A stretch of DNA of 64,000 nt. It comes from Sphingomonas sp. Leaf17. Its GTDB lineage: Bacteria; Pseudomonadota; Alphaproteobacteria; Sphingomonadales; Sphingomonadaceae. Shown here piece by piece: positions 41,659-50,551 of the stretch. Location of the stretch: contig NZ_LMKL01000004.1 in the NCBI RefSeq assembly GCF_001421505.1, forward strand, positions 248,001 to 312,000. Reading direction: 5' to 3'. A program made the translations under genes and the position numbers. The notes below the pieces were generated by a model. That model saw only the letters and a program-made list of their open reading frames with translations. It was not told the DNA's origin and did not search any database. Each line of letters begins with the position of its first letter. Within the stretch, counting starts at the first letter, position 1.

Positions 41659-42693
41659 ATGGAACGACAAACGCAGGTGATCGGCCAGTCCGGGGCCTTT
41701 CTCGACGCGCTGGAACGCGCAAGCCGCGCGGCGGCGCTGGACCGCCCGGTGCTGGTCATCGGCGAGCGGGGGACCGGCAAGGAACTGGTCGCCGAACGCC
41801 TGCACCGGCTGTCACCGCGCTGGGAGCATCCGCTGGTCATCATGAACTGCGCCGCGCTCCCGGAAACGCTGATCGAGGCCGAACTGTTCGGGCATGAGGC
41901 CGGCGCGTTCACCGGCGCGACCAAGGCGCGGGTCGGCCGGTTCGAGGAGGCGCACCGGGGCACGCTGTTCCTCGACGAACTGGGGACGCTGTCGATGGCG
42001 GCGCAGGAACGGCTGCTGCGCGCGGTGGAATATGGCGAGATCACGCGGATCGGGTCGTCGCGGCCGATCCGCGTCAACGTCCGCATCGTTGCCGCCACCA
42101 ACGAGCATCTGCCCGACCGGGTCGACGCGCTGACGTTCCGCGCCGATCTGCTCGACCGGCTGTCGTTCGAGGTGGTGACCCTGCCGCCGCTGCGCGCGCG
42201 GCCGGAAGATATCCTGATCCTGGCCGATCATTTCGGGCGGCGGATGGCGGCGGAACTGGGGTGGGAGCGGTGGCACGGCTTCGGCCCGACCGCGCTGGAC
42301 GCGCTGGCCGAATATCGCTGGCCGGGCAATGTCCGCGAATTGCGCAACGTCAGCGAACGCGCGGTCTATCGCTGGGACCGGGACGGGCCGGTCGACGCGA
42401 TCGAGATCGACCCGTTCGATTCGCCGCATCGCCCCCGCACGGCCGGCAAGCCCGTGCGCCCGGCCGCGCTCCAGCCGAGCGACGAGGCCGACGAACCGGT
42501 AGTGGCATGCGAGACGGGGCCGTCCGACTTCAAGTCGCGCGTCGCCCGGTTCGAACGCGAACTGCTGCAAAAGGCGATGGCCGAACACCGGTTCAACCAG
42601 CGGCAGACGGCGGAGGCGCTGGGCCTGAGTTACGACCAGTTGCGCCACGCGCTGCGCCGGCATGAGCTTATCGCAGCGGGAACGCTTGCGTAA
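41659..42693 (+). CDS. pspF: Psp operon sigma-54 activator
   Basis: A 344-residue bacterial enhancer-binding protein without an N-terminal receiver, as PspF. Walker A GERGTGKE (35-42), sigma-54-contacting GAFTGA (82-87), LFLDELGTLS Walker B, WPGNVRELRN, and a C-terminal Fis-type helix-turn-helix (FNQRQTAEALGLSYDQLRHALRR). The start MERQTQVIG (41659) is the conserved beginning. It is divergent from pspA; in enterobacteria PspA binds and silences PspF until stress. The same logic is inferred here. Confidence 0.93.
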   Translation: MERQTQVIGQSGAFLDALERASRAAALDRPVLVIGERGTGKELVAERLHRLSPRWEHPLVIMNCAALPETLIEAELFGHEAGAFTGATKARVGRFEEAHRGTLFLDELGTLSMAAQERLLRAVEYGEITRIGSSRPIRVNVRIVAATNEHLPDRVDALTFRADLLDRLSFEVVTLPPLRARPEDILILADHFGRRMAAELGWERWHGFGPTALDALAEYRWPGNVRELRNVSERAVYRWDRDGPVDAIEIDPFDSPHRPRTAGKPVRPAALQPSDEADEPVVACETGPSDFKSRVARFERELLQKAMAEHRFNQRQTAEALGLSYDQLRHALRRHELIAAGTLA

Positions 42694-42759
42694 CGACCAT
42701 GCGGGAGCCATTTGGCCTGCACGCGCGTTACCAGCGCGACCCAATCAGGAGACGATCTC

Positions 42760-43371
42760 ATGGCGTTCGAACTTCCCCCGCTGCCTTACGATTACGACGC
42801 GCTTGAGCCGACGATCGACAAGGAGACGATGCATTTCCACCATGACAAGCATCACAAGGCGTATACCGACAAGCTGAACGAGGCAGTCGAGAAGGACGCG
42901 AACCTGCAGGGCAAGACGATCGAGGATATCCTTGGCATGATCTCGTCGCAGCCGGCCGCCGTCCGCAACAATGGCGGCGGTTTCTGGAACCATGATTTCT
43001 TCTGGAAGACCATGAAGGCTGGCGGCGGCGCGCCGTCGGGCAAGCTGGCCGAGGCGATCGACCGCGATCTGGGCGGGCTGGAAAAGCTGAAGGAAGACTT
43101 CAACACCAAGGGCGCGGGCCAGTTCGGCTCGGGCTGGGCATGGTTGATCGCGGATTCCAGCGGCACGCTGAAGATCGTCAGCACGCCGAACCAGGACAAC
43201 CCGTTGATGGACGATGCCAAGGACAAGGGCACGCCGCTGCTGGGGAACGACGTGTGGGAGCACGCCTATTACCTGACGTACAAGAACGACCGTGCGGCCT
43301 ATCTGAAGGCGTGGTGGAACGTCGTCGACTGGGACAAGGTCGCCGAGCGTTACGCGGCGGTCGCAGGCTAA
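42760..43371 (+). CDS. sodB: Fe/Mn superoxide dismutase
   Basis: A 203-residue enzyme. Metal ligands are H27 (MHFHHDKHH), H78 (GGGFWNHDFFW), D164 and H168 (GNDVWEHAYYLTYKNDR). Overall pattern (FGSGWAWLI, DVWEHAYY) is the Fe-SOD-like single-domain form; Fe versus Mn cannot be decided. AGGAGA precedes the ATG. Cytoplasmic superoxide dismutation. It has its own intrinsic terminator downstream. Confidence 0.93.
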   Translation: MAFELPPLPYDYDALEPTIDKETMHFHHDKHHKAYTDKLNEAVEKDANLQGKTIEDILGMISSQPAAVRNNGGGFWNHDFFWKTMKAGGGAPSGKLAEAIDRDLGGLEKLKEDFNTKGAGQFGSGWAWLIADSSGTLKIVSTPNQDNPLMDDAKDKGTPLLGNDVWEHAYYLTYKNDRAAYLKAWWNVVDWDKVAERYAAVAG

Positions 43372-43423
43372 ATCTTCTTTCCCTCTCCCGCCGGGGGAGG
43401 GAGGAAGCCGGCACTGCCGGCGG

Positions 43424-43457
43424 AAGGGTGAGGGTGCCAGCGGCCCTCACCCTTTTT
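43424..43457 (+). terminator. Intrinsic terminator after sodB
   Basis: Eleven-base perfect stem AAGGGTGAGGG (43424-43434) / CCCTCACCCTT (43444-43454) with nine-base loop, followed by a run of T (43453-43457). A further perfect hairpin GCCGGC-ACT-GCCGGC lies just upstream (43407-43421). The block reuses the same GAAGGGTGAGGG vocabulary seen at 14.6 kb, so it may be a dispersed repeat acting as terminator. Confidence 0.88.
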
Positions 43458-43490
43458 GTTGCCCGCGATCGTATCTTCGCGGGAGTGGGA

Positions 43491-44105
43491 TCAGTTGGCC
43501 GGCGGTATGTCGGTGTCGGTGCCGACTTTCAGTCCGTGGCGCATCAGCATCGGCACGTTGGCCATCGCGAAGATGAGCGTCATCGGCACCGCGCCCCACA
43601 GCTTGAACCCGACCCAGAAGTTCCACGATGAATTACGCCAGACGATTTCGTTCAGGCAGGCCATGAACACGAAGAACAGCGCCCAGTTGCGGGTCAGCTT
43701 GCGCCACCCATGCGCCGACAGGCCGGGATAGGTGCTTTCCAGCAGCGATTTCAGAAGCGGACGGCCGGTCAGCAGGCCGAAGCCGAGGATGCTGGCAAAC
43801 ATTGCGTAGACGAGCGTCGGCTTCATCTTCAGGAACGTGTCGTCGTTGAAATAGATGGTCAGCCCGCCGAACACGAGTACGAGGCCGCCCGACATCCACA
43901 GCATCGGTGCGATGTGCCCGGCCTTCACCTTGGACACGATCATCGCCACCAGCGTCGCGGCCATGAACGTCGCGGTGGCGGCGATGACGCGGGTGTGGGT
44001 GGTGCCGGGCGCGAGGAAGTTGACCGCGAAGAACAGCACCAGCGGGCCATAGTCGATGGCCATGCGCAGGCCGGTGGGCAGGGGGGCGGACGTCTTGGTC
44101 GTCAT
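43491..44105 (-). CDS. yciB: Inner-membrane septation protein YciB/IspZ
   Basis: A 204-residue polytopic membrane protein. IDYGPLVLFFAVNF begins the first helix, with FLKMKPTLVYAMFA, GWRKLTRNWALFFVFMACLNEIVWR and WVGFKLWGAVPMTLIFAMANVP typical of the YciB (IspA/IspZ) family. It is linked to cell-envelope and division functions. It is the last gene of mtaB-ftsY-yciB on the minus strand, 81 bases after ftsY. Confidence 0.92.
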   Translation of the reverse strand: MTTKTSAPLPTGLRMAIDYGPLVLFFAVNFLAPGTTHTRVIAATATFMAATLVAMIVSKVKAGHIAPMLWMSGGLVLVFGGLTIYFNDDTFLKMKPTLVYAMFASILGFGLLTGRPLLKSLLESTYPGLSAHGWRKLTRNWALFFVFMACLNEIVWRNSSWNFWVGFKLWGAVPMTLIFAMANVPMLMRHGLKVGTDTDIPPAN

Positions 44106-44186
44106 GCGTGGGGCCGTTCTATGGGTGAGTGCGGACGGGTATGCGGGGATCGGGGTGTCGGGTGGCTGAACGGCGCATCGCCCCCG

Positions 44187-45122
44187 TCATTTCCGTACGC
44201 TTTCCACCCCGGCGATGATCCGGCTGACCTCGTTCGCATCGAAGGGGCGCAGGTCGGTCATGCCTTCGCCGACGCCGATCGCATGGATCGGCAGGCCGTA
44301 TTTCTCGGCGGCCGCGACCAGCACGCCGCCGCGCGCGGTGCCGTCCAGCTTGGTCATGACCATGCCGGTGACGCCGGCGACTTCCTTGAACACCTCGATC
44401 TGGTTCAGCGCGTTCTGGCCGGTGGTGGCGTCGAGGACGAGGACGACGTCGTGCGGGCTGGCGGGGTTGATGCGGCCGAGCACGCGGCGGATCTTGGCAA
44501 GCTCGTCCATCAGCTCGCGCTTGTTCTGCAACCGGCCGGCGGTGTCGACGATCAGCACGTCGATGCCGGTTTCGGTCGCCTTCTTCACCGCGTCCCACAC
44601 CACGCCGGCCGCGTCGCCCCCTTCCGGTCCGGTCACGATCGGCACGCCGACCCGCTCGGCCCAGGTCTTGAGCTGGCCGATCGCGGCGGCGCGGAAGGTA
44701 TCGCCGGCGGCCAGCATGACGCCATAGTCCTGCTCCATCAGCAGATGCGCCAGCTTGGCGATGGTGGTGGTCTTGCCGGAGCCGTTGACGCCGATGACCA
44801 GAATGACCTGCGGCCGGGGGAAGGCGGTGACTTCCAGCGGGATGGCGACCTTCGCCAGTGTCCGTTCGACCTCCTCGGCGACGATCAGGCGGATGCCCAG
44901 TTCCTCCATGTCGCGCTCGAAGCTGCCCTCGGCCAGGCGGCTGCGGATGTGGCCGGCGGTCTCGGGGCCAAGGTCCGACGCGATCAGCGCCTCCTCGATA
45001 TCGTCGAGCGTGGCTGTGTCGAGCCGCGCGCCGCCGAGGCCGGCGAGATTGCCGATCAGCCGGTCGGACGTACGCTTGAAGCCGCCGATCAGCTTGTCGT
45101 GCCAGGAGGGGGTGGTGCTCAT
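44187..45122 (-). CDS. ftsY: Signal recognition particle receptor FtsY
   Basis: A 311-residue SRP GTPase. The N domain has LDDIEEALIASDLGPETA, the G domain has Walker A GVNGSGKTT (111-119), DTFRAAAIGQL, DTAGRLQNK and TKLDGTARGG. The start MSTTPSWHDK overlaps the mtaB stop by four bases. The acidic N-terminal A domain of E. coli FtsY is absent, so membrane contact relies on the N-terminal basic helix. It receives Ffh-bound ribosomes at the membrane. Confidence 0.94.
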   Translation of the reverse strand: MSTTPSWHDKLIGGFKRTSDRLIGNLAGLGGARLDTATLDDIEEALIASDLGPETAGHIRSRLAEGSFERDMEELGIRLIVAEEVERTLAKVAIPLEVTAFPRPQVILVIGVNGSGKTTTIAKLAHLLMEQDYGVMLAAGDTFRAAAIGQLKTWAERVGVPIVTGPEGGDAAGVVWDAVKKATETGIDVLIVDTAGRLQNKRELMDELAKIRRVLGRINPASPHDVVLVLDATTGQNALNQIEVFKEVAGVTGMVMTKLDGTARGGVLVAAAEKYGLPIHAIGVGEGMTDLRPFDANEVSRIIAGVESVRK

Positions 45123-46399
45123 GCGGGAAGGCCTTGCAGATGGGTGTCGGTGGCGGCGGTGATGCGAACGCGGGTGAGGGTGCCGGTCGCCGGTCCGTGC
45201 GGGAAACGCACTTCGGCGAAGTTGCCGGCGTGGCCGTGGGTTCCGGGCGCTTCGACGACGACGTCCTGCACCGTGCCGACCAGCGCGCGCAGCCACGCTG
45301 ATCTCGCGGTGGCGGCCGCGTCGCGCAAGATCGCCGCGCGTTCGCGGCGTACATCGGGCGCGACCTGCGGCATCCGGGCGGCGGGCGTGCCGGCGCGGGG
45401 CGAATAGGGAAAGATGTGCGCGTGGACGATCTGGCAGTCGGCGATCAGCGCCAGACTGTCGGCGAACATGCCTGCGTCCTCGGTCGGGAAGCCGGCGATC
45501 AGGTCGGCACCGATGGCGATGTCGGGCCGCGCGGCCTTCAGCCGTTCGACCAGCGCCACGGCCTGCGCGCGGCTGTGGCGGCGCTTCATCCGTTTGAGGA
45601 TCATGTCGCTGCCGGCCTGTAGCGACAGGTGCAGGTGGGGCATCACCCGATCGTCGCCGGTCACCAGGTCGAACAGGTGGTCGTCGATCTCGACCGAATC
45701 GAGCGAGGACAGACGCAGCCGCGCCAGGTCCGGCACCAGCCGCAGGATCCGGTCGACCAGCATCCCCAGCGTCGGCGCGCCGGGCAGGTCATGGCCATAG
45801 CTGGTCAGGTCGACGCCGGTCAGCACGACCTCCCGGTGGCCCGCCGCGACCAGTCCGGCGATGCGCGCCACCACCGCGCCGGCCGGCACCGACCGGCTTG
45901 GCCCGCGCCCGAAGGGAATAGCGCAGAAGGTACAGCGATGGTCGCAGCCATTCTGCACCTCGACAAACGCGCGGGCATGGGTGGAGAAGGCGGCGGTCAG
46001 GTGCGCGCCCGTCTCACGCAGTCCCATGATGTCGCCGACGACCATCGGCGCGGTGCCGGCCCAGGCGTCGGGCGACAGTTTCTCGCCGTTGCCGATGACG
46101 CGGTCGACCTCGGGCATGGCGGCAAAGCCGGCGGGGTCGATCTGCGCGGCGCAACCGGTGACGACGATCTGCGCGGTCGGGCGGTCCCGGCGCGCGCGGC
46201 GGATGGCGACGCGGGTCTGCTTGACCGCCTGATTGGTGACGGCGCAGCTGTTGACGACGACGACGTCGTGTCCCTCCGGCGGCATCTGGCCCAGCAGGCC
46301 GCGGATCGTCTCGCTTTCGGCAATGTTCAGGCGGCAGCCCAGGCTGACCACCTCTGGCGCGGGCTGATGCGCGGGTTGGGGTGCAGGCGTGGCAGACAT
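45119..46399 (-). CDS. mtaB: tRNA t6A37 methylthiotransferase MtaB
   Basis: A 426-residue radical-SAM enzyme. The N-terminal UPF0004 domain holds cluster cysteines C22 (SLGCRLN), C52 and C83; the radical-SAM motif is C152-x3-C156-x2-C159 (CDHRCTFC). A C-terminal TRAM-like region follows. SLGCRLN rather than TYGCQMN separates it from MiaB and RimO. It adds methylthio to t6A37 of ANN-decoding tRNAs. ATG at 46399 is the first Met of the conserved region. Confidence 0.92.
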   Translation of the reverse strand: MSATPAPQPAHQPAPEVVSLGCRLNIAESETIRGLLGQMPPEGHDVVVVNSCAVTNQAVKQTRVAIRRARRDRPTAQIVVTGCAAQIDPAGFAAMPEVDRVIGNGEKLSPDAWAGTAPMVVGDIMGLRETGAHLTAAFSTHARAFVEVQNGCDHRCTFCAIPFGRGPSRSVPAGAVVARIAGLVAAGHREVVLTGVDLTSYGHDLPGAPTLGMLVDRILRLVPDLARLRLSSLDSVEIDDHLFDLVTGDDRVMPHLHLSLQAGSDMILKRMKRRHSRAQAVALVERLKAARPDIAIGADLIAGFPTEDAGMFADSLALIADCQIVHAHIFPYSPRAGTPAARMPQVAPDVRRERAAILRDAAATARSAWLRALVGTVQDVVVEAPGTHGHAGNFAEVRFPHGPATGTLTRVRITAATDTHLQGLPA

Positions 46400-46490
46400 G
46401 CGCGTCGATCTAGGGCCGGGCACCGCCGCTGTCCATGCGACATCGCTGGCGACATCGCGGGCAACCGGCGCGCCCGCTCGGGAACCCGGA

Positions 46491-48152
46491 TCAGCCGGCG
46501 CGGCGTTGCAGGTCAGGCTCGCCGGTCAGTCCTGCGCCGTTCACCAGCCCCGGCATGCCGGGCAGCAGGTGCTTTTCGGCGAGGATCCGCCGGACGTTGG
46601 TCGCGTTGATCGGCCGGCCGTAATGATAACCCTGACCGCGCGCGCAGCCGATCGCGCAGAGTCGCGCCTCGATCGCCGCATCCTCGATCCCCTCTGCGGT
46701 GACCGGCATGTTCAGGCTGTCGCCAAGGCTGGCGATGGCGGTGACGATCGCGGCGCTTTCGCTGTTGTCGATGATCGAGGAGACGAAGCTCTTGTCGATC
46801 TTGATCCGGTCGAACGGCAGCGCGCGCAAATGGGCGAGGCTGGAATAACCGGTGCCGAAATCGTCGAGCGCGATACGGATGCCCTGGTTCTTCAGCGATC
46901 CCACGATCGACTGGGCCAGCGCCAGATTGTCGAACAGCGAGCTTTCGGTGATTTCCACCTCCAGCCGGCTGGCCGGGAAGCCGGTTTCGGTCAGCGCCTT
47001 GATGATCTTCTGTACCAGCCAGGCGTCGCGCAACTGCACCGGCGAGATGTTGATCGACAGCGACAGGCTCTGGTCCCAGTCGCGCGCGGCCACGAACGCC
47101 TGCCGCATGATCGACAGTGACAGTTCGCCGATCATCCCGGTTTCCTCGGCCACCGGGATGAAGGTGTCGGGACCGATGATGCCGCGCGTCGGGTGCGCCC
47201 AGCGGGCCAGAACCTCGAATCCGACCAGCCGGCCGGTGGCCAGGTCGATCTGCTGTTCGAAGAACGGTACGATCTGCTGCGCCGGGATCGCGGCGCGCAG
47301 GCCCGTTTCCAAATCGCTGCGGGCCTTCAGCGAATGTTCCATCGACGCGTCGAACCAGACGTGCCGGCCGCGACCCGCCGTCTTGGCGGCGTACATCGCG
47401 ATCTCGCCCGCGCGCATCAGCGATTCCAGGCTGGTGCCGTCATAGTCCGACCTGGCGATGCCGACCGAGCCGCCGGTGTGCAGCGATTTGCCGTCGATGT
47501 CGAAAGGCCGCCCCAGCGCGGCGACGATCTGCTCGCCGATCCGGTCGGCGACGCCGGGATGGTCGGCGTCGAACAGGAAGGCGCAGGCGAATTCGTCGCC
47601 GCCAAGCCGGGCGAACAGCGCGGACGGGGGCAGGATGGCGGTGACGGCGGCCGCGACCGCGCCCAGGACGGCGTCGCCCGCGACATGGCCGTGGGTGTCG
47701 TTGACCGATTTGAAATGGTCGAGATCGAACATCATCAGCGCCAGCACCTTGCCGCGCCTGCGCCCCATCGCCAGCAGCGCCGATCCGTCGGCGATCAGGC
47801 CACGGCGGTTGGGCAGGCTGGTGACCGGGTCGGTCGTGGCCAGTCGTTCGGCGCGCGCGGTGGCGGTCGTGGCGCGCGACAATTCGCGGCCAAGTTCGCG
47901 ATGACGAAACCAGATGAACAGGATCAGCGCCGCATTCAGCAGGAACGCGACGGTCAGCGTCCGGTCGATCGCCGACCCGCTGCCGAGGATCGAATCCAGG
48001 CTGCTGGCGAGGATCATGCTGCCAAGGGCGAGAAACAGCAGCAGCGCGGCACCGATCAGGGCACCGCTGATGAACTCGCCACTGATGAAGGCGCGTTGGC
48101 CGTTGAAGTCGCGCGTGCCGTTTGGCACGGCTGCTGATCGTTTCGTACGCAC
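46491..48152 (-). CDS. Membrane GGDEF-EAL cyclic-di-GMP protein
   Basis: A 553-residue inner-membrane protein with two N-terminal helices (~31-51 and ~65-82) and no recognised sensor domain. The diguanylate cyclase domain with intact GGDEF is at 184-188, then an EAL domain with EVL (313-315) in place of EAL, and DDFGTGYSSLAHL. The catalytic Glu is retained, so phosphodiesterase activity is possible. No obvious inhibitory I-site RxxD precedes GGDEF. It likely makes or breaks c-di-GMP to adjust surface or exopolysaccharide behaviour; net activity cannot be predicted. Confidence 0.9.
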   Translation of the reverse strand: MRTKRSAAVPNGTRDFNGQRAFISGEFISGALIGAALLLFLALGSMILASSLDSILGSGSAIDRTLTVAFLLNAALILFIWFRHRELGRELSRATTATARAERLATTDPVTSLPNRRGLIADGSALLAMGRRRGKVLALMMFDLDHFKSVNDTHGHVAGDAVLGAVAAAVTAILPPSALFARLGGDEFACAFLFDADHPGVADRIGEQIVAALGRPFDIDGKSLHTGGSVGIARSDYDGTSLESLMRAGEIAMYAAKTAGRGRHVWFDASMEHSLKARSDLETGLRAAIPAQQIVPFFEQQIDLATGRLVGFEVLARWAHPTRGIIGPDTFIPVAEETGMIGELSLSIMRQAFVAARDWDQSLSLSINISPVQLRDAWLVQKIIKALTETGFPASRLEVEITESSLFDNLALAQSIVGSLKNQGIRIALDDFGTGYSSLAHLRALPFDRIKIDKSFVSSIIDNSESAAIVTAIASLGDSLNMPVTAEGIEDAAIEARLCAIGCARGQGYHYGRPINATNVRRILAEKHLLPGMPGLVNGAGLTGEPDLQRRAG

Positions 48153-48374
48153 CGGGCAGAACCCTTTTACTATCCGGCCTCCCGCATCGCACAGGGTTCG
48201 TATAGAAGATGTTAAGGCCGGCCGGCTTGCGCCACAGCCATCATTGCCCTATGCGGGCGACATAGTTCCATCACGGAACGCATTGGACACGGCGTCTGCG
48301 GGCGCACGCTGGCCGGCGAGGTTTCGCCCGCCGGCGCTTTTGCGTTTTGTGGCGGGTGGTATTGAGGTGAACCG

Positions 48375-49895
48375 ATGTTCGAGAGCTTGAGCGACCGGCT
48401 TGGCGGAGTCTTCGACCGTCTGCGTGGCCGTGGCGCGCTGACCGAGGCGGACGTGCGGGCGGCGATGCGCGAAGTGCGCGTCGCGCTGCTGGAGGCCGAC
48501 GTGGCCTTGCCGGTCGCGCGCGAGTTCGTCGACAAGGCGACCGAAAAGGCGATCGGCCAGAACGTCCTGCGCTCGATCACGCCGGGCCAGCAGGTCGTCA
48601 AGATCGTCAACGACGCGCTGGTCGAGATGCTGGGCGGCGAGAATGCCGGCGCGGCCGAGCTGGAACTGGGCGTCACCCCGCCGGCGATCATCATGATGGT
48701 CGGTCTGCAGGGGTCGGGCAAGACGACGACCACCGCCAAGATCGCCAAGCGGCTGGCCGCGGGCCAGACCTCGCTGGGTGGCGGCGGGCGTGACCGCAAG
48801 AAGGTGCTGATGGCGTCGCTCGACGTCAATCGTCCGAACGCGCAGGAACAGCTGGCGACACTTGGCACGCAGATCGAGGTCGCGACCCTGCCGATCGTGC
48901 CGGGCCAGCAGCCGGTCGATATCGCCAGGCGGGCGATGCAGGCGGCCAGGCTGCAGGGCTATGACGTCCTGATGCTCGACACCGCCGGGCGACTGCATGT
49001 CGACCAGGCGCTGATGGACGAGATGCGCGCGGTGGCGGACATCGCCAACCCGGCGGAAATCCTGCTGGTGGTGGATTCGCTGACCGGTCAGGACGCGGTC
49101 AACGTCGCGCAGAACTTCTCGGCCCAGGTGCCGCTGACCGGGGTCGTGCTGACCCGGATGGACGGCGATGCGCGTGGCGGTGCCGCGCTGTCGATGCGCG
49201 CGGTCACCGGCAAGCCGATCAAGTTTGCCGGTACGGGCGAGAAGCTCGACGCGCTGGAGGCGTTTCATCCCGGGCGTGTCGCCGGGCGCATCCTGGGCAT
49301 GGGCGACGTCGTGTCGCTGGTCGAACGGGCAGCGGAGTCTATCCAGCAGGAAGACGCCGAACGCATGGCCGCCAAGATGTCCAAGGGTCAGTTCGACATG
49401 GACGACCTGCGCGGGCAACTGGCGCAGATGCGGCGGATGGGCGGGCTGGGCGCGCTGGCCGGGATGATCCCGGGGATGAAGAAGGCGCAGGCGGCGATGG
49501 CGAGCGGTGCCGTCGACGACCGGATCCTGATCCGCATGGACGCGATGATCGGGTCGATGACGCAGAAGGAGCGCTCGAAGCCCGAACTGCTCAACGCCAA
49601 GCGCAAGATCCGTATCGCCAAGGGGTCCGGCACCACGGTGCAGGACGTCAACAAGCTCCTGAAGATGCATCAGGAAATGGCGAACGCCATGAAGAAGATC
49701 AAGAAGATGGGCGGCATGAAGGGCATGATGGCGATGCTCGGCAAGGGCGGGATGGGGGGCGGCATGGCCGGCCTCGGCAACGCGCTCGGCGGCCCGCAGC
49801 TTGGCGACATGATGGGCAAGGCGGGGGGCGGGCTTCCCGGCCTTGGCGGCCCGCCCATGCCGCCCGGCCTGCCGGATTTCTTCAAGAAGAAGTAA
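48375..49895 (+). CDS. ffh: Signal recognition particle protein Ffh
   Basis: A 506-residue SRP GTPase. N domain to ~95, G domain with GLQGSGKTT (110-118), DTAGRLHVDQALMDEM and LTRMDGDARGG. A C-terminal Met-rich M domain follows (RKIRIAKGSGTTVQDVNKLLKMHQEM), with a very Gly/Met-rich tail. It binds signal sequences together with the ffs RNA (18.9 kb) and docks on FtsY (44.2 kb). The 222 bases upstream hold no gene; a GC-rich hairpin followed by CTTTT at 48312-48339 may attenuate or insulate. Confidence 0.96.
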   Translation: MFESLSDRLGGVFDRLRGRGALTEADVRAAMREVRVALLEADVALPVAREFVDKATEKAIGQNVLRSITPGQQVVKIVNDALVEMLGGENAGAAELELGVTPPAIIMMVGLQGSGKTTTTAKIAKRLAAGQTSLGGGGRDRKKVLMASLDVNRPNAQEQLATLGTQIEVATLPIVPGQQPVDIARRAMQAARLQGYDVLMLDTAGRLHVDQALMDEMRAVADIANPAEILLVVDSLTGQDAVNVAQNFSAQVPLTGVVLTRMDGDARGGAALSMRAVTGKPIKFAGTGEKLDALEAFHPGRVAGRILGMGDVVSLVERAAESIQQEDAERMAAKMSKGQFDMDDLRGQLAQMRRMGGLGALAGMIPGMKKAQAAMASGAVDDRILIRMDAMIGSMTQKERSKPELLNAKRKIRIAKGSGTTVQDVNKLLKMHQEMANAMKKIKKMGGMKGMMAMLGKGGMGGGMAGLGNALGGPQLGDMMGKAGGGLPGLGGPPMPPGLPDFFKKK

Positions 49896-49945
49896 CGACT
49901 TAACCCACTGACCTTAATCCTGAATACGAAGAAGGAACATATGTA

Positions 49946-50356
49946 ATGGCAATCAGCATTCGTCTGTCGCGTGGCGGCTCCAAGAAGCGTCCCTATTACC
50001 GCATCGTCGTCGCCGACGCGCGCAGCCCCCGTGATGGCCGCTTCATCGAGAAGATCGGCAACTACAACCCGCTGCTCGCCAAGGACAATGAGCAGCGCGT
50101 GCAGCTCGACGCCGACCGTGCGAAGCACTGGCTGAGCGTTGGCGCGCAGCCGACCGATCGTGTCGCCCGCTTCCTCGACGCGGCCGGCGTTCTGGAGCGT
50201 ACCGCGCGCAACAACCCGAACAAGGGCAAGCCCGGCGAGAAGGCAACCGAGCGCGCCGAGGAGCGTGCCGAGAAGGTCAAGGCACAGGAAGAGGCCGCCG
50301 CTGCCGCCAACGCACCGGCCGAGGCTCCGGCCGACGCCGACGCGACCGCCGAGTAA
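49946..50356 (+). CDS. rpsP: 30S ribosomal protein S16
   Basis: A 136-residue ribosomal protein. The conserved core [38 protein letters not shown] is followed by an Ala/Glu-rich C-terminal extension typical of alphaproteobacterial bS16. AAGGAA precedes the ATG. It lies 50 bases after ffh, the usual ffh-rpsP-rimM order. A large hairpin begins nine bases after its stop. Confidence 0.96.
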   Translation: MAISIRLSRGGSKKRPYYRIVVADARSPRDGRFIEKIGNYNPLLAKDNEQRVQLDADRAKHWLSVGAQPTDRVARFLDAAGVLERTARNNPNKGKPGEKATERAEERAEKVKAQEEAAAAANAPAEAPADADATAE

Positions 50357-50364
50357 GCAGCCTT

Positions 50365-50421
50365 TCGGCCATGTGGTGCGTTTCTGTGGATCAACCCCGC
50401 AGGAGCGCGCCACATGGCCGA
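50365..50421 (+). promoter_or_regulatory. 21-pair rpsP-rimM hairpin hiding a ribosome binding site and ATG
   Basis: Bases 50365-50385 pair with 50401-50421 without any bulge: 18 Watson-Crick and three G-U pairs, loop of 15 bases. The outer 12 pairs are perfect (TCGGCCATGTGG / CCACATGGCCGA). AGGAG at 50401-50405 is paired with TTTCT (50381-50385), and the ATG at 50414 lies inside the stem. There is no T-run, so it looks like a translational control or mRNA-processing element rather than a terminator. Confidence 0.8.
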
Positions 50422-50551
50422 TACGCCAAAATCCGATGACACACAGTCCGACCACACCCCAGATGCCACCAACCAGGGCGTATCCGCGGGACAACCCGCC
50501 GAAGGGCCAGACGACGCCCCCGCCGGCGACGACGACTCCCCCGAAGGCTGA
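50414..50551 (+). CDS. Possible 45-residue acidic peptide, or displaced N-terminus of RimM
   Basis: ATG at 50414 has AGGAG nine bases upstream, the only good ribosome binding site in this intergenic stretch. The product (MADTPKSDDTQSDHTP ... DDSPEG) is Asp/Pro-rich and disordered. It stops at 50549-50551, exactly where the conserved RimM domain begins in another frame. It may be a separate leader peptide, or the true start of RimM separated by a +1 shift in the five-C run at 50538-50542. Confidence 0.35.
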   Translation: MADTPKSDDTQSDHTPDATNQGVSAGQPAEGPDDAPAGDDDSPEG

